DNA of 64,000 nucleotides from Verrucomicrobiaceae bacterium (lineage in GTDB: Bacteria > Verrucomicrobiota > Verrucomicrobiia > Verrucomicrobiales > Verrucomicrobiaceae). Both the position numbers and the translations under genes were made by a program. The DNA lies in NCBI GenBank assembly GCA_024232965.1, contig JACKQF010000002.1, positions 496,001 to 560,000 of the forward strand, given 5' to 3'. The notes below the pieces were generated by a model. The model was not told where the DNA came from and did not search any database. It was given only the letters and a program-made list of their open reading frames with translations. Within the stretch, counting starts at the first letter, position 1. Each line of letters starts with the position of its first letter. Shown here piece after piece: positions 1 to 8,402 of the stretch.

Positions 1-33
1 CGAAACCGCTGCTGGATGGATTGAGTGAGTCAT
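1..33 (-). CDS. RelE/ParE-family toxin, N-terminal fragment at window edge
   Basis: Eleven codons are visible before the window ends, reading MTHSIHPAAVS. The ATG overlaps the TGA stop of the antitoxin gene as ATGA, the usual coupling of an addiction-module antitoxin to its RelE/ParE partner. RelE/ParE toxins commonly begin with a short beta strand leading into an H-P-x-A segment, as here. The family call rests on gene order and this short motif only; the catalytic part lies outside the window. Confidence 0.5.
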   Translation of the reverse strand, partial: MTHSIHPAAVS

Positions 34-266
34 CCAGCGATTTTTGCTTCCAACTGCTCGCGGAATTCTTCAAGGGTGAGTCCCTTGACCGTGCCATTGT
101 CGAGTTCCTCAGCACGGCGCAAGGCCTCATCTGTCCAGGCTGGATCAAGACCGAAATCATCGTTGGTCTCAAGACTGTCTATCAGCACCGTAGCGAGTCG
201 CGAGCGCTGCTCAACTGGCAAGCTCAGAGCTTCATGGAGGAATGTATCAAAGGCGATAGCGCTCAT
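30..266 (-). CDS. Addiction module antitoxin (putative addiction module component family)
   Basis: A 78-residue acidic protein that matches the pattern of the short 'addiction module component' antitoxins (TIGR02574 / Unstab_antitox type): a helical N-terminus with LPVEQRSRLATVLIDSLE, then a conserved Asp-Pro-x-Trp segment (LDPAWTDEALRRAEEL) and a C-terminal Glu-rich helix (LEEFREQLEAKI). In this family the protein neutralises a RelE/ParE-type mRNA interferase or gyrase poison encoded directly downstream. Here the stop codon overlaps the start of such a gene, which is cut by the window edge. Antitoxins of this kind usually autoregulate; no operator was identified. The family is known, the pairing is inferred. 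Confidence 0.8.
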   Translation of the reverse strand: MSAIAFDTFLHEALSLPVEQRSRLATVLIDSLETNDDFGLDPAWTDEALRRAEELDNGTVKGLTLEEFREQLEAKIAG

Positions 267-338
267 AGCGGCATTTTATCAGGGGAAAGAGTTGGAAGCA
301 ACGATAGGCAGACGGGAACTTGATGGGAGAGGATGCGG

Positions 339-809
339 TCAGTGGGCAGTCACATCCGCCCCACCAGATGGATTGGGTTGGGGAAAGTTCACCGAGATGG
401 AGCGCTTCTGTGTTTCCCAAACTACAGCCGCGCCCAAGAGGATGGCCAGCAACAGCAAGACGGTGGGCCGCCCAGCGAACCCATCGGGACTTTGCCAAGT
501 ATTTAGCAAACCAACAATCAACTGGGTGCCGACCATCACCAAAAGCAGCTCCGGAAAAACTGTTCGGCCGCTGCACCAAAGTCCTCGCAGGCGGGCTAAA
601 CAGAAGGTCAACCCTCCTCCCAAGAGGCACATTCTCGCCGCATCCGGCCAAAACGACTCGGGATAGGCTTTGAGCGTCGCTGCCACATTAGCAGAAATGG
701 CTATCTTGGACGCCAGGAGAACGATGCCGAAAACATCACCAATCCTCGCGCCCATCGAAGTGGCCAAATTCGATGGGGCATCTTTACCCAGCATGATCTG
801 CTTCAGCAT
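339..809 (-). CDS. Hypothetical four-helix membrane protein of the MoxR-DUF58 operon
   Basis: A 156-residue hydrophobic protein with about four predicted membrane segments (roughly residues 20-45, 60-80, 86-107 and 116-135). No family was recognised. It starts with ATG overlapping the DUF58 stop (TGATG); a GTG one codon earlier also overlaps the stop, and a purine-rich GGGAGGG lies just upstream, so either start is possible. MoxR and DUF58 genes are commonly followed by small membrane or von Willebrand-type genes, so this product may anchor or be served by that complex. That role is inference only. Confidence 0.6.
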   Translation of the reverse strand: MLKQIMLGKDAPSNLATSMGARIGDVFGIVLLASKIAISANVAATLKAYPESFWPDAARMCLLGGGLTFCLARLRGLWCSGRTVFPELLLVMVGTQLIVGLLNTWQSPDGFAGRPTVLLLLAILLGAAVVWETQKRSISVNFPQPNPSGGADVTAH

Positions 810-1726
810 CACTTCCGCCCTCCCTTCTTCTGCAAACGTGAGAGGAGGAAGCGCGCGAGAATGTCTTCGTAGCTGTCGCTGAGCATGGCGCGATGATAGT
901 CGGCACCGGTGGTGCGGATGACCTCATCCATCTCGGTGAGGTACTGGCGCACGACCTCTTTGTAGCGTGGCGCGATCAAAGACGGGTCGGCTAGCACGGT
1001 CTCGCCGCCTTCCATGTCTTCAAAGCGGGCGGGGCGATCAAAGTTAAAGTCGAGCTCAATCGGGTCGAGCAAATGGAAGAGGGCGATGTCATGTTTCCGG
1101 AATCGCAAGTGCTGCAGTGCGCCTTTGAGTTCGGCTGGCTGGACAAAAAAGTCTGAGACCACCACCACAAGAGCCCGTTGGGAGATCTGCTCCGCTGCCT
1201 CGTGCAGGGATTGTAGGATCGTCGTCTCGCCCTTGGCTTCCAGTTGGCTGAGCTGATCCAGCACCAAGCGCAGATGCGCAGCACCTCGTTTTACGGGAAT
1301 CTTTTTGCGATGGTCCGCACCCACGCCCCACACACCCAGAGCATCGCCCTGCTGCGCAGCTAGATATCCGAGCGTTCCGGCCAGCTTTCGCGCAAACTCC
1401 ATGCGCGCCATCCCACCATTCGGCGCGCCGTAGCCCATCGAACCACTAGCATCGACGATCAGCGCCAGTCGGAGGTTGGTATCGGCTTCGAATTCCTTGA
1501 TGTAAAAACGATCTGTTCGGCCCCAGGTGCGCCAGTCGAGCCGACGCGTGTCATCGCCGGGCACATACTTGCGATACTGCGCAAACTCGATCGAAGAACC
1601 CCGCACCGGGCTGCGGTGACGTCCCGAAACATTGCCCAGCATCGCCTGTCGCGCGTTCAACGGCAACGCCAGCAGTCGGCTCAGGACGGCTGGTTCCAGG
1701 AGTGTGTTGGGTGCGTTTTCGGGCAT
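809..1726 (-). CDS. DUF58 domain-containing protein (vWA-like)
   Basis: A 305-residue protein with the DUF58 signature Y-V-P-G-D-D-x-R-x-L-D-W (residues near 50-65) followed by a von Willebrand A-like fold with the metal-site motif DASGSMGYG (near residue 92). DUF58 proteins pair with MoxR AAA ATPases and are thought to act as adaptor or metal-binding partners in protein-complex maturation; some are membrane anchored, but this one has no clear transmembrane helix. The MoxR gene lies 8 bp upstream on the same strand and the membrane protein gene overlaps the stop, so the three are very likely one transcript. Complete. Confidence 0.9.
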   Translation of the reverse strand: MPENAPNTLLEPAVLSRLLALPLNARQAMLGNVSGRHRSPVRGSSIEFAQYRKYVPGDDTRRLDWRTWGRTDRFYIKEFEADTNLRLALIVDASGSMGYGAPNGGMARMEFARKLAGTLGYLAAQQGDALGVWGVGADHRKKIPVKRGAAHLRLVLDQLSQLEAKGETTILQSLHEAAEQISQRALVVVVSDFFVQPAELKGALQHLRFRKHDIALFHLLDPIELDFNFDRPARFEDMEGGETVLADPSLIAPRYKEVVRQYLTEMDEVIRTTGADYHRAMLSDSYEDILARFLLSRLQKKGGRK

Positions 1727-1734
1727 GGCAGGCT

Positions 1735-2772
1735 TCAGCCCTCTTTCCGCAATTCATCCACGAGACGCTTCGCCACTTCCAGGCTCGTCACGCCCTCGGA
1801 CTCCGCTGTGAAAGTGGTCATCACGCGATGGCGCAGCACAGGCTCTGCCACCGCGGCGATGTCTTCCAGGCGGACCATGTAACTGCCCAGCAAGGCCGCG
1901 CGGGCTTTAGCGCCGAGAATCAGGTACTGCACGGCGCGCGGCCCGGCACCCCAGCCCACGAGCGGTTTGAGCCACGCAGGGGCATCGGTGGAATTGGGGC
2001 GAGTGCGACGGACCAGATCCACCGCGAAGGCGTAGATGTGATCCGGCACCGGCACCCTCCGAACCAGAGCCTGGAAGGCCAAGACCTTTTCTCCATTGAG
2101 AATGTGGCTCAGTGCTGGCAGGGCCGCACCCGTCGTGGTGCGAGCGATCGCAATCTCTTCATCGCGGCTGGGGTAATCCACACCGATCATGAACATGAAA
2201 CGGTCAAGCTGCGCCTCGGGCAGCGGGTAGGTTCCCTCTTGCTCGATGGGGTTTTGCGTCGCCAGCACGAAGAAGGGCGAGTCCAAAGTGTAGGTCCGTC
2301 CTGCAACCGTCACACGATGCTCCTGCATCGCCTCAAGCATCGCCGCCTGGGTCTTTGCTGGAGCACGGTTGATTTCATCCGCGAGTACAATGTTCGCAAA
2401 CACGGGTCCTTTAGCGAATTCAAAGGAACGCTTCCCTGCCCCCTGATCTTGAAGAATGTCGGTGCCGGTGATGTCCATCGGCATCAAGTCGGGCGTGAAC
2501 TGGATGCGGCTGAAATTCAGCGACATCGTTTCAGCGAGGCGGCTGATCAGCAACGTTTTCGCCAAGCCCGGCACCCCCATGAGCAGCGCATGACCACGGG
2601 CGAAGAGGCAGATGCAGAGCTGCTCGATCACCTGTTGCTGCCCGACGATGACCTTTCCCAGTTCTTCGGCCAGCCGCTGATAGGCAGCTCTTAACTCATC
2701 AATGGCAGCCACATCATCTGCGGGCAAGGCAGCGGAGGGCGCGACAGCGTCAGTAGATGTATTTTCAGACAT
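1735..2772 (-). CDS. MoxR family AAA+ ATPase
   Basis: A 345-residue AAA+ ATPase with Walker A GVPGLAKT (near residue 77), Walker B VLADEINRAPAKTQAAMLEAMQE and sensor segment ATQNPIEQEGTYPLPEAQLDRF, all characteristic of MoxR. MoxR proteins act as chaperone-like ATPases that help mature or regulate partner complexes, usually with a DUF58 or vWA protein. The ATG at 2772 was chosen over a TTG six codons upstream. First gene of the MoxR-DUF58-membrane protein operon, divergent from the gene beginning at 2950 with a 177-bp shared upstream region. Confidence 0.92.
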   Translation of the reverse strand: MSENTSTDAVAPSAALPADDVAAIDELRAAYQRLAEELGKVIVGQQQVIEQLCICLFARGHALLMGVPGLAKTLLISRLAETMSLNFSRIQFTPDLMPMDITGTDILQDQGAGKRSFEFAKGPVFANIVLADEINRAPAKTQAAMLEAMQEHRVTVAGRTYTLDSPFFVLATQNPIEQEGTYPLPEAQLDRFMFMIGVDYPSRDEEIAIARTTTGAALPALSHILNGEKVLAFQALVRRVPVPDHIYAFAVDLVRRTRPNSTDAPAWLKPLVGWGAGPRAVQYLILGAKARAALLGSYMVRLEDIAAVAEPVLRHRVMTTFTAESEGVTSLEVAKRLVDELRKEG

Positions 2773-2949
2773 TCGCTGAAAAGGTAACAAAGATCATCAC
2801 GACAGGAAAGGGATGTTTCGGGAAAGGTGAGAATCTGTGAACCGCAGAAAACTCATCGGCCAGCACGCCGATCTAACCCCTTTCCAGTTTTGACCCAATC
2901 TTGTAGCTGACAAATCGCAGCGCCACCGCCACAATCGGCCGCATAACCG

Positions 2950-4431
2950 ATGACAAATGCAACGCAGAACCGTTGGACGCCCGAGTTACGGGCCTTGTGG
3001 AAGCGGCTGGAAGGGTTCCGGCTGGATGACGAAACCGCAATGCGGCCCTTTAGCCGACGACTGGCGGAAGAAAATGGCTGGACGCCGGTCTTTGCCAAAC
3101 GTGCCATTGGGGAATACCGGCGGTTCCTTTTTCTTGCGATGGCGGCCGGACATCCCATGACACCGTCGTTTGTGGTCGATGAAGTCTGGCACCTGCACCT
3201 GATCTACACGCGGTCTTACTGGCAGACGCTTTGCACCGAGGTGCTGGGTCGCCCACTCCATCACGAACCAGGAGCAGGCGGCACTGGCGAGGACGGCAAG
3301 TTCTTCCAGCAATATCGATCCACGCTGGAGAGCTACGCGCAATTCTTTGAGCAACCGCCGCCGATTGACATCTGGCCTGCGCGCGAAGAGAAGCCTGAGG
3401 TGGTGAAGCTTCCGAGCCGGAGACTGGCCTGGCTCCGCAGCCTCCGACCCGCACATGCCTTCTTGATGCTCGCGACCATGCTACTGGCGGGCTGCACCTC
3501 TTTGATGGCGGGATTCGATGTCAAAGGGCCAGTCTTCTTGGGCTACTACTTTTTGGGCTTCCTCGTTGCCCTGGGCATCTCCTTCCTGCTTCCGTGGCTC
3601 CAACAGCCCAAAATCCGGCCAAGGACTCCGCCGGATGTGACGGATCTTTGCGATATGGCCTTCCTCGGCGGCGGTGGGAGACGGTTGCTGGATGCGGCCT
3701 TGATTGGCCTGCATGAGAAAGAATTGATCGCTTTCTCAACAGACGGCACCCAGCCAGCAAAGGTCTGCGCGCTGGACAATCCATTGGCAGCGAGCCGTCT
3801 GAGCGAGGCCGAAGCAGCGGTGCTTCGCCGCATCAGCAAGAACAAGTTCGTCAAAGTTCCCGACGTGCGAGAAGCTGCGCAAGGGGCATGCAATGGGGTC
3901 TGGCGCAGTCTCGTCGCCCAGGGTCTGGTCTACGATCCGGCAGAACAAAACAGGCGCCGCTGGAAGGCGGCTCTGCCGATAGCGGTGCTGGGATTCGCTG
4001 GCGTGTTCAAGATTTTGGTCGGGCTCGACAGGGCTAACCCGGTGCTGTTTCTGGTGCTGATGGTCATCGCCACTGCACTGGTCATCTGGTGGCGAATCCG
4101 CAAGCTCTCGGTGCGCACGCCGATGGGGAATCAAGTTTGGGGTCACTGCCTGTCCCGCAGTTGGGCGACGCTCCAGGAATTGCGTGCTCCCACGAAAAGT
4201 CCAGCCGAGGCACCTCCGGTTTCACAAAACACTCTCATGACCTCGGTGGCATTGCTGGGGACGACGGCGCTCATCGGAACGGCCTGGGGCGGTCTCGCGC
4301 GCCAGTTGCACTCGCCCCAAGCATCCCGCGGAAGCTCCTGCGGGTCAGGTTGTGGAAGCAGTTGTTCGAGTGGAGGCGGCTGCGGCAGCAGTTGCGGTGG
4401 GAGCGGTTGCGGCGGCTGTGGCGGTGATTGA
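2950..4431 (+). CDS. GRDP-like / TIGR04222 membrane protein with Cys-Gly-Ser-rich tail
   Basis: A 493-residue protein with three parts. Residues 1-130 resemble the glycine-rich domain protein (GRDP/DUF1399-like) fold, with VDEVWHLHLIYTRSYW and LGRPLHHEPG. The middle (about 180-400) has several membrane segments and a cytosolic stretch typical of TIGR04222 proteins. The last 35 residues are almost only Gly, Ser and Cys (about ten Cys), preceded by another membrane helix. TIGR04222 proteins are of unknown function and often end in such low-complexity tails. The gene is divergent from the MoxR operon and convergent with the Nif3-like gene. No function can be assigned; the tail may bind metal or form disulfides (inference). 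Confidence 0.7.
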   Translation: MTNATQNRWTPELRALWKRLEGFRLDDETAMRPFSRRLAEENGWTPVFAKRAIGEYRRFLFLAMAAGHPMTPSFVVDEVWHLHLIYTRSYWQTLCTEVLGRPLHHEPGAGGTGEDGKFFQQYRSTLESYAQFFEQPPPIDIWPAREEKPEVVKLPSRRLAWLRSLRPAHAFLMLATMLLAGCTSLMAGFDVKGPVFLGYYFLGFLVALGISFLLPWLQQPKIRPRTPPDVTDLCDMAFLGGGGRRLLDAALIGLHEKELIAFSTDGTQPAKVCALDNPLAASRLSEAEAAVLRRISKNKFVKVPDVREAAQGACNGVWRSLVAQGLVYDPAEQNRRRWKAALPIAVLGFAGVFKILVGLDRANPVLFLVLMVIATALVIWWRIRKLSVRTPMGNQVWGHCLSRSWATLQELRAPTKSPAEAPPVSQNTLMTSVALLGTTALIGTAWGGLARQLHSPQASRGSSCGSGCGSSCSSGGGCGSSCGGSGCGGCGGD

Positions 4432-4487
4432 TTGCGACCAGGGTCATCCATCCCGCAACAGATCCAGTAAATCACCAGAAACACGCG

Positions 4488-5255
4488 TCACATCCCTGTG
4501 GGGTGATCGATGAATTCCCACTCCACTCCGAATTGCGCGGAGAGGTGGGCGGAGAGAGCTTTGACGCCGAAGGTCTCGGTCGCATAGTGACCACCATAGA
4601 GGACGTGGATGCCTAGTTCTTCCGCGAGGGTGTAGCTCCAGTGGGGGCCTTCCCCAGTGATGAAGGCATCCAGGCCGGCGGCTTTGGCAGCGGCGACTTC
4701 GGAGCCGGATCCCCCTGTGGAGACTCCGATTCGGCGGATTTTTTGCGGGCCGCCAGCGCAGACATGCACCGGACCATCAAGAGATTTGCGCAGTCTTTGC
4801 GCGAGGTCGTCCAGACTGACATCACCCGTTGCAGTGACGCCAACTTTGATCGTTTTGAAATCCAGGAAGCCGCCGTCAGGCTCAAAGCCAAGGCTGCGCA
4901 TCAGGCGTGCGTTGTTGCCGAGCTCTGGATGCACATCCAACGGCAGATGCGCGCTGTAGACAGCGATCTGTTTTTCACCGCAAAGGCGCACCTTTTCGAA
5001 AACGGCACCGGTGATGGGCTGCAGGCCACTCCAAAACATGCCGTGATGCACCACTAACAGGTCCGCACCGATTGCGGCGGCTTTGCGCATGACGGGCAGC
5101 GTGGCATCGACAGCGGCGGCGATCTTGGTGACTTGACCGCTGCTGTTTTCCAATTGCAGACCGTTGAGTGCGTTCCCGTAGTCAGGGATTTCAGCAATTC
5201 GCAGGAGTGAATTTGCGGCGGTGACGATGTCAGAAAGGGCAGGCATGATGCCCAT
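4488..5255 (-). CDS. Nif3-like dinuclear metal center protein
   Basis: A 255-residue member of the Nif3/GTP cyclohydrolase I type 2-like family, which forms toroidal hexamers with a dinuclear metal site. Visible ligands fit the family: VVHHGMFW (near residue 75), YSAHLPLD (near 107) and the C-terminal GHYATETFGVKAL. The biochemical role of most members is unsettled. The reading frame is open further upstream, but that would overlap the divergent DUF1802 gene; the ATG at 5255 has GAAGG seven bases upstream and gives the normal family N-terminus. Confidence 0.88.
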   Translation of the reverse strand: MGIMPALSDIVTAANSLLRIAEIPDYGNALNGLQLENSSGQVTKIAAAVDATLPVMRKAAAIGADLLVVHHGMFWSGLQPITGAVFEKVRLCGEKQIAVYSAHLPLDVHPELGNNARLMRSLGFEPDGGFLDFKTIKVGVTATGDVSLDDLAQRLRKSLDGPVHVCAGGPQKIRRIGVSTGGSGSEVAAAKAAGLDAFITGEGPHWSYTLAEELGIHVLYGGHYATETFGVKALSAHLSAQFGVEWEFIDHPTGM

Positions 5256-5333
5256 AGGATAGCCTTCAGGCGGCGCTTGCCAGCAAAACTTCGCAGTCTT
5301 GCGCGGGGTGCCCCGCCAGTGTATGGAGGGCAC

Positions 5334-5912
5334 ATGTCTGACACAGCAACCAATATCGGATTCAAGGAATGGGCCAACGTCTGCGAGGCTCTCGGCACGG
5401 GGGCGATGAGCCTCATTTTGCGCAAGGGCGGCATCCATGAAGGGCGCGGCGGCTTTGAGTTTAAGCACCTGGAATTCTTTCTCTTCCCGACCTGGTTCCA
5501 CACTCAGGGGGAGAAATTGACCTGGCAGGCTCCGGATCCGGATCGTTTTGTCTTCCCCCCAGAAGAGGGCCGCACCACTGTGGATGTTGATTACTTTGCG
5601 GAGCTTGTCGAAGTATGGCGCGTCACAGAATGGGAAAAGGTCGCTGCACTGGCTCCGCTACACGTGTGGCATGAAGACGTGATTAAAGAGCGCTTTGTTT
5701 ATGACGAGGAAAGCTGCCTGCATGTCGCTCTGGTCCGCACCTGGCGTCTACCTGCGCGTTGGAGCTTCCCCTATTCAAAAAGCTACGGAGGTTGCCGCTC
5801 GTGGATCAATCTGCCCGAGCCCCCTGCCGGCTGGAGAGCGGCGCTGAAGCCTGCGGTCAGCGATGCCGCCTTTGAAGAAACCGCGACCGCCGTCCGCAGC
5901 ATTCTTGCGTGA
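5334..5912 (+). CDS. DUF1802 family protein
   Basis: A 192-residue soluble protein whose start (FKEWANVCEALGTGAMSLILRKGGIHEG) and internal FLFPTWFHTQ segment fit the DUF1802 family, of unknown function and often annotated only by domain. The ATG at 5334 was chosen because it begins the conserved part and follows a purine-rich GGAGGG; the frame is open 19 codons further upstream. The stop codon overlaps the GTG start of the alanine racemase gene (GTGA), so the two are probably translated together. The link to cell-wall metabolism is only positional. Confidence 0.8.
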   Translation: MSDTATNIGFKEWANVCEALGTGAMSLILRKGGIHEGRGGFEFKHLEFFLFPTWFHTQGEKLTWQAPDPDRFVFPPEEGRTTVDVDYFAELVEVWRVTEWEKVAALAPLHVWHEDVIKERFVYDEESCLHVALVRTWRLPARWSFPYSKSYGGCRSWINLPEPPAGWRAALKPAVSDAAFEETATAVRSILA

Positions 5913-7060
5913 GCACTCCGCTGCACCAGTTGGTGGCGACTAGTTCCGCCGTCATGCGCCCCACCTATGTGGAGGTGGATCAATCGCGCGTCCGCGCCAA
6001 TCTGCAGGCCATCCGCGCTGCGGTAGGTCCGGCAAAAGTGATGGGCATCGTAAAGGCGAACGCCTACGGGCACGGCATCATTGAGATCGCGCGATTGCTG
6101 GAGCAGCAACGCATCGACATGCTGGGTGTGGCCTTTCTCGAGGAGGCGGTGCTGCTCCGTGAACATGGCATTCAATCCCCGATCCTTGTTTTTGGAGGGA
6201 TCGCCGCAGATCAGATCCATCTCTTTTTGAAGGAGAACCTCAGCTTCACGGCCTCGTCGGTGGAGAAGCTGAGGCTCATCGATGAAGCGGCCGCCGCGCT
6301 CAAAGTCCGCGCACGGGTGCATCTAAAAATCGATACCGGCATGGAGCGCATCGGCGTGCACTACTACAGCGCCGGCAAGTTGCTGGATGCAGCGCTGCAA
6401 TGTGATCATTGCGACATCGATGGCATTTACTCCCACTTCGCCAACGCAGATGCGGCCGATCTCGGACACGCGCAATTGCAGTTGGAGCGCTTCCTTGAGG
6501 TGACGGAGTTTTTCACCCAGCGATCCCTGCCCTTGCCCTGTCGACACATCGCCAATAGCGGCGGCGTCTTGCAGTTGCCAGACAGTCACCTGGACATGGT
6601 GCGCCCCGGCATCCTGCTGTATGGAGTGTATCCATCAGCGGAGTGTGCGCGTACGGTCGCGGTGCAGTCTGCGCTGAGTTGGAAGAGTCGCGTGGCCTAC
6701 TTCAAGGTCGTGCAACCTGGGCACCCGGTCAGTTATGGATCTACTTGGCAAAGCGATCATCCGACGCGCATCGTTACGATCCCGGCGGGCTATGGCGACG
6801 GCTACTTCCGCGCGCTATCGAATCGGTCAGTGGTGATCATCCGCGGAAAAAAATATCCTGTTGTGGGTCGCGTGTGCATGGACCAGATGATGGTGAATAT
6901 CGAGGGAGGCACCGCCTACAATGGCGATGAAGTCATCCTTTTGGGCGAGACCGAAGGTGCCCTCATCAGCGCGGAAGACATCGCAGAATGGGCGGGCACG
7001 ATTTCGTATGAGGTGCTGACGAACATCAATACGCGAGTGCCCAGAGTGTACGTGGGTTAA
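5909..7060 (+). CDS. alr: Alanine racemase (PLP-dependent)
   Basis: A 383-residue enzyme interconverting L- and D-alanine to supply peptidoglycan precursors in the cytoplasm. The PLP lysine sits in VMGIVKANAYGHG (Lys49), the second catalytic base is the Tyr of SYGSTWQ (Tyr276), and the C-terminal barrel holds GRVCMDQMMVNI. Length is normal. The GTG start overlaps the DUF1802 stop; an in-frame ATG 15 codons later (MRPTYVEVD) matches the usual racemase start and could be the true one. Confidence 0.95.
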   Translation: MSTPLHQLVATSSAVMRPTYVEVDQSRVRANLQAIRAAVGPAKVMGIVKANAYGHGIIEIARLLEQQRIDMLGVAFLEEAVLLREHGIQSPILVFGGIAADQIHLFLKENLSFTASSVEKLRLIDEAAAALKVRARVHLKIDTGMERIGVHYYSAGKLLDAALQCDHCDIDGIYSHFANADAADLGHAQLQLERFLEVTEFFTQRSLPLPCRHIANSGGVLQLPDSHLDMVRPGILLYGVYPSAECARTVAVQSALSWKSRVAYFKVVQPGHPVSYGSTWQSDHPTRIVTIPAGYGDGYFRALSNRSVVIIRGKKYPVVGRVCMDQMMVNIEGGTAYNGDEVILLGETEGALISAEDIAEWAGTISYEVLTNINTRVPRVYVG

Positions 7061-7126
7061 CCATCAAGAAAGGTTGATTTCAATTTGCTGGCTGGCCTCG
7101 CGAATTCGTGGCATAAGAGCCGCTGC

Positions 7127-8395
7127 ATGACACGGTTCTCTCTCGCCGCTATCCTGCGCCACGGTCTCTGTGGCGTGCCTATTCTCGTCCTTTCCGCCAT
7201 GCTTTCAGGCTGCGTGCTGCCACCTGGAGTTCGCCAACTCTCGACCGTCCAGCAACTCACCAACATCGCCAACGCATTGACGCCGGACACCACCACGGTG
7301 CGGCGCGCTGAGGCACCGTCTGGCACGGCGCTATTCACAGATTCACGCGCATTGAATCTCCCTGGGCGCGCTGGCTCCATCGATGATGCCGCCCGATTGC
7401 TGGCAGGGCTGCCTGGTAGCGGATCACGCAATGCCTTCGACGATGTACGTCAATCTGCAGCCTGGATGTCGCATAAGACGAAGCTAGATGGCTACTGGCG
7501 TGACTATCAGTGGCGTCATGAAGAACCAGTGCGCCGCTGGGCCGCCGCAAAGATCCCAGACATCGCCTCCTCGCGCGCGGTCTTTTACCCCTTCAGCGGG
7601 CCGGACGTTCTCTTTGCCAATGCCTTCTTTCCCCAGGCAGATACTTACATCCTTTGCGGTCTGGAACCTGCGGAACCACTGCCAGACATCAGCAGCCTGG
7701 GCGGCACGGATTTGGCCAATGGCTTTGACTCCTTGGGCACTGCGCTGAGCAACATCATGCAGTTCAGTTTCTTCATCACCAAAGACATGCGCACCGACCT
7801 TCAGTCGTCACGCTTTCGTGGCGTGCTGCCTGCGCTGCTGGTCTTCCTTTCTCGCAGTGGACACACGGTGGACTCGGTGGATCTGATCCGCCTGAATGGC
7901 GATGGCACACCGGTCATCGTCCAGGGTGCCGATGGCAATGGATCCGGCCTCATGATCCGTGCGCGCTCGCCGTATGGGACGCTGCGGCGCATCTTCTACA
8001 TTCGCCAGGACCTGTCGGACGAGAGCCTGTCTGCTAGCTCCCCGATTCTGAACTTTGTCAGTCAGTCCGGCAACCCGCCGGCCTTTTTGAAGAGTGCATC
8101 TTACCTCATGCACGAGGATTATTTCTCCGTGATCCGCAACTACCTACTGACGCATTCCCCCGCCATCGTGCAGGATCCATCCGGCGTGCCGTATCGGGAT
8201 TTTCTCAAGGCAGGTTGGCGTTTACAGCTCTTTGGGAACTACCAACGCACGCTGGATCTCTTTGGTGAAAAGTGCCAGCAGCCAGATCTAGCGCAGGCCT
8301 ATCGCAGTGGCGCGCACAATGCCCAGCCAATTGATTTTGGCATCGGTTACCTTTACACGCCCGCCACGACTTGCCTTATGGTGGGCAGGCGCTGA
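7127..8395 (+). CDS. Hypothetical lipoprotein
   Basis: A 422-residue protein with a lipoprotein signal: a basic start, hydrophobic core and lipobox LSGC at about residue 30, so it is probably anchored in the inner or outer membrane. The mature part contains an alpha/beta-looking globular domain (YPFSGPDVLFANAFFP, TYILCGLEPAE) that I could not assign to a named family. The ATG at 7127 was chosen because it places the signal peptide at the N-terminus. The gene follows alr by 66 bp and is convergent with the DUF1501 gene. Confidence 0.65.
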   Translation: MTRFSLAAILRHGLCGVPILVLSAMLSGCVLPPGVRQLSTVQQLTNIANALTPDTTTVRRAEAPSGTALFTDSRALNLPGRAGSIDDAARLLAGLPGSGSRNAFDDVRQSAAWMSHKTKLDGYWRDYQWRHEEPVRRWAAAKIPDIASSRAVFYPFSGPDVLFANAFFPQADTYILCGLEPAEPLPDISSLGGTDLANGFDSLGTALSNIMQFSFFITKDMRTDLQSSRFRGVLPALLVFLSRSGHTVDSVDLIRLNGDGTPVIVQGADGNGSGLMIRARSPYGTLRRIFYIRQDLSDESLSASSPILNFVSQSGNPPAFLKSASYLMHEDYFSVIRNYLLTHSPAIVQDPSGVPYRDFLKAGWRLQLFGNYQRTLDLFGEKCQQPDLAQAYRSGAHNAQPIDFGIGYLYTPATTCLMVGRR

Positions 8396-8402
8396 TCCGG
8401 CA

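Noticed and set aside
5256..5501. Upstream extension of the Nif3-like frame
   Set aside because: It has no homology, overlaps the divergent DUF1802 gene and follows no ribosome site; the ATG at 5255 has one.
7060..7085. Weak stem ATCAA/TTGAT after the alanine racemase stop
   Set aside because: Five-base A/T-rich stem with only a short T-rich stretch; too weak to call a terminator.
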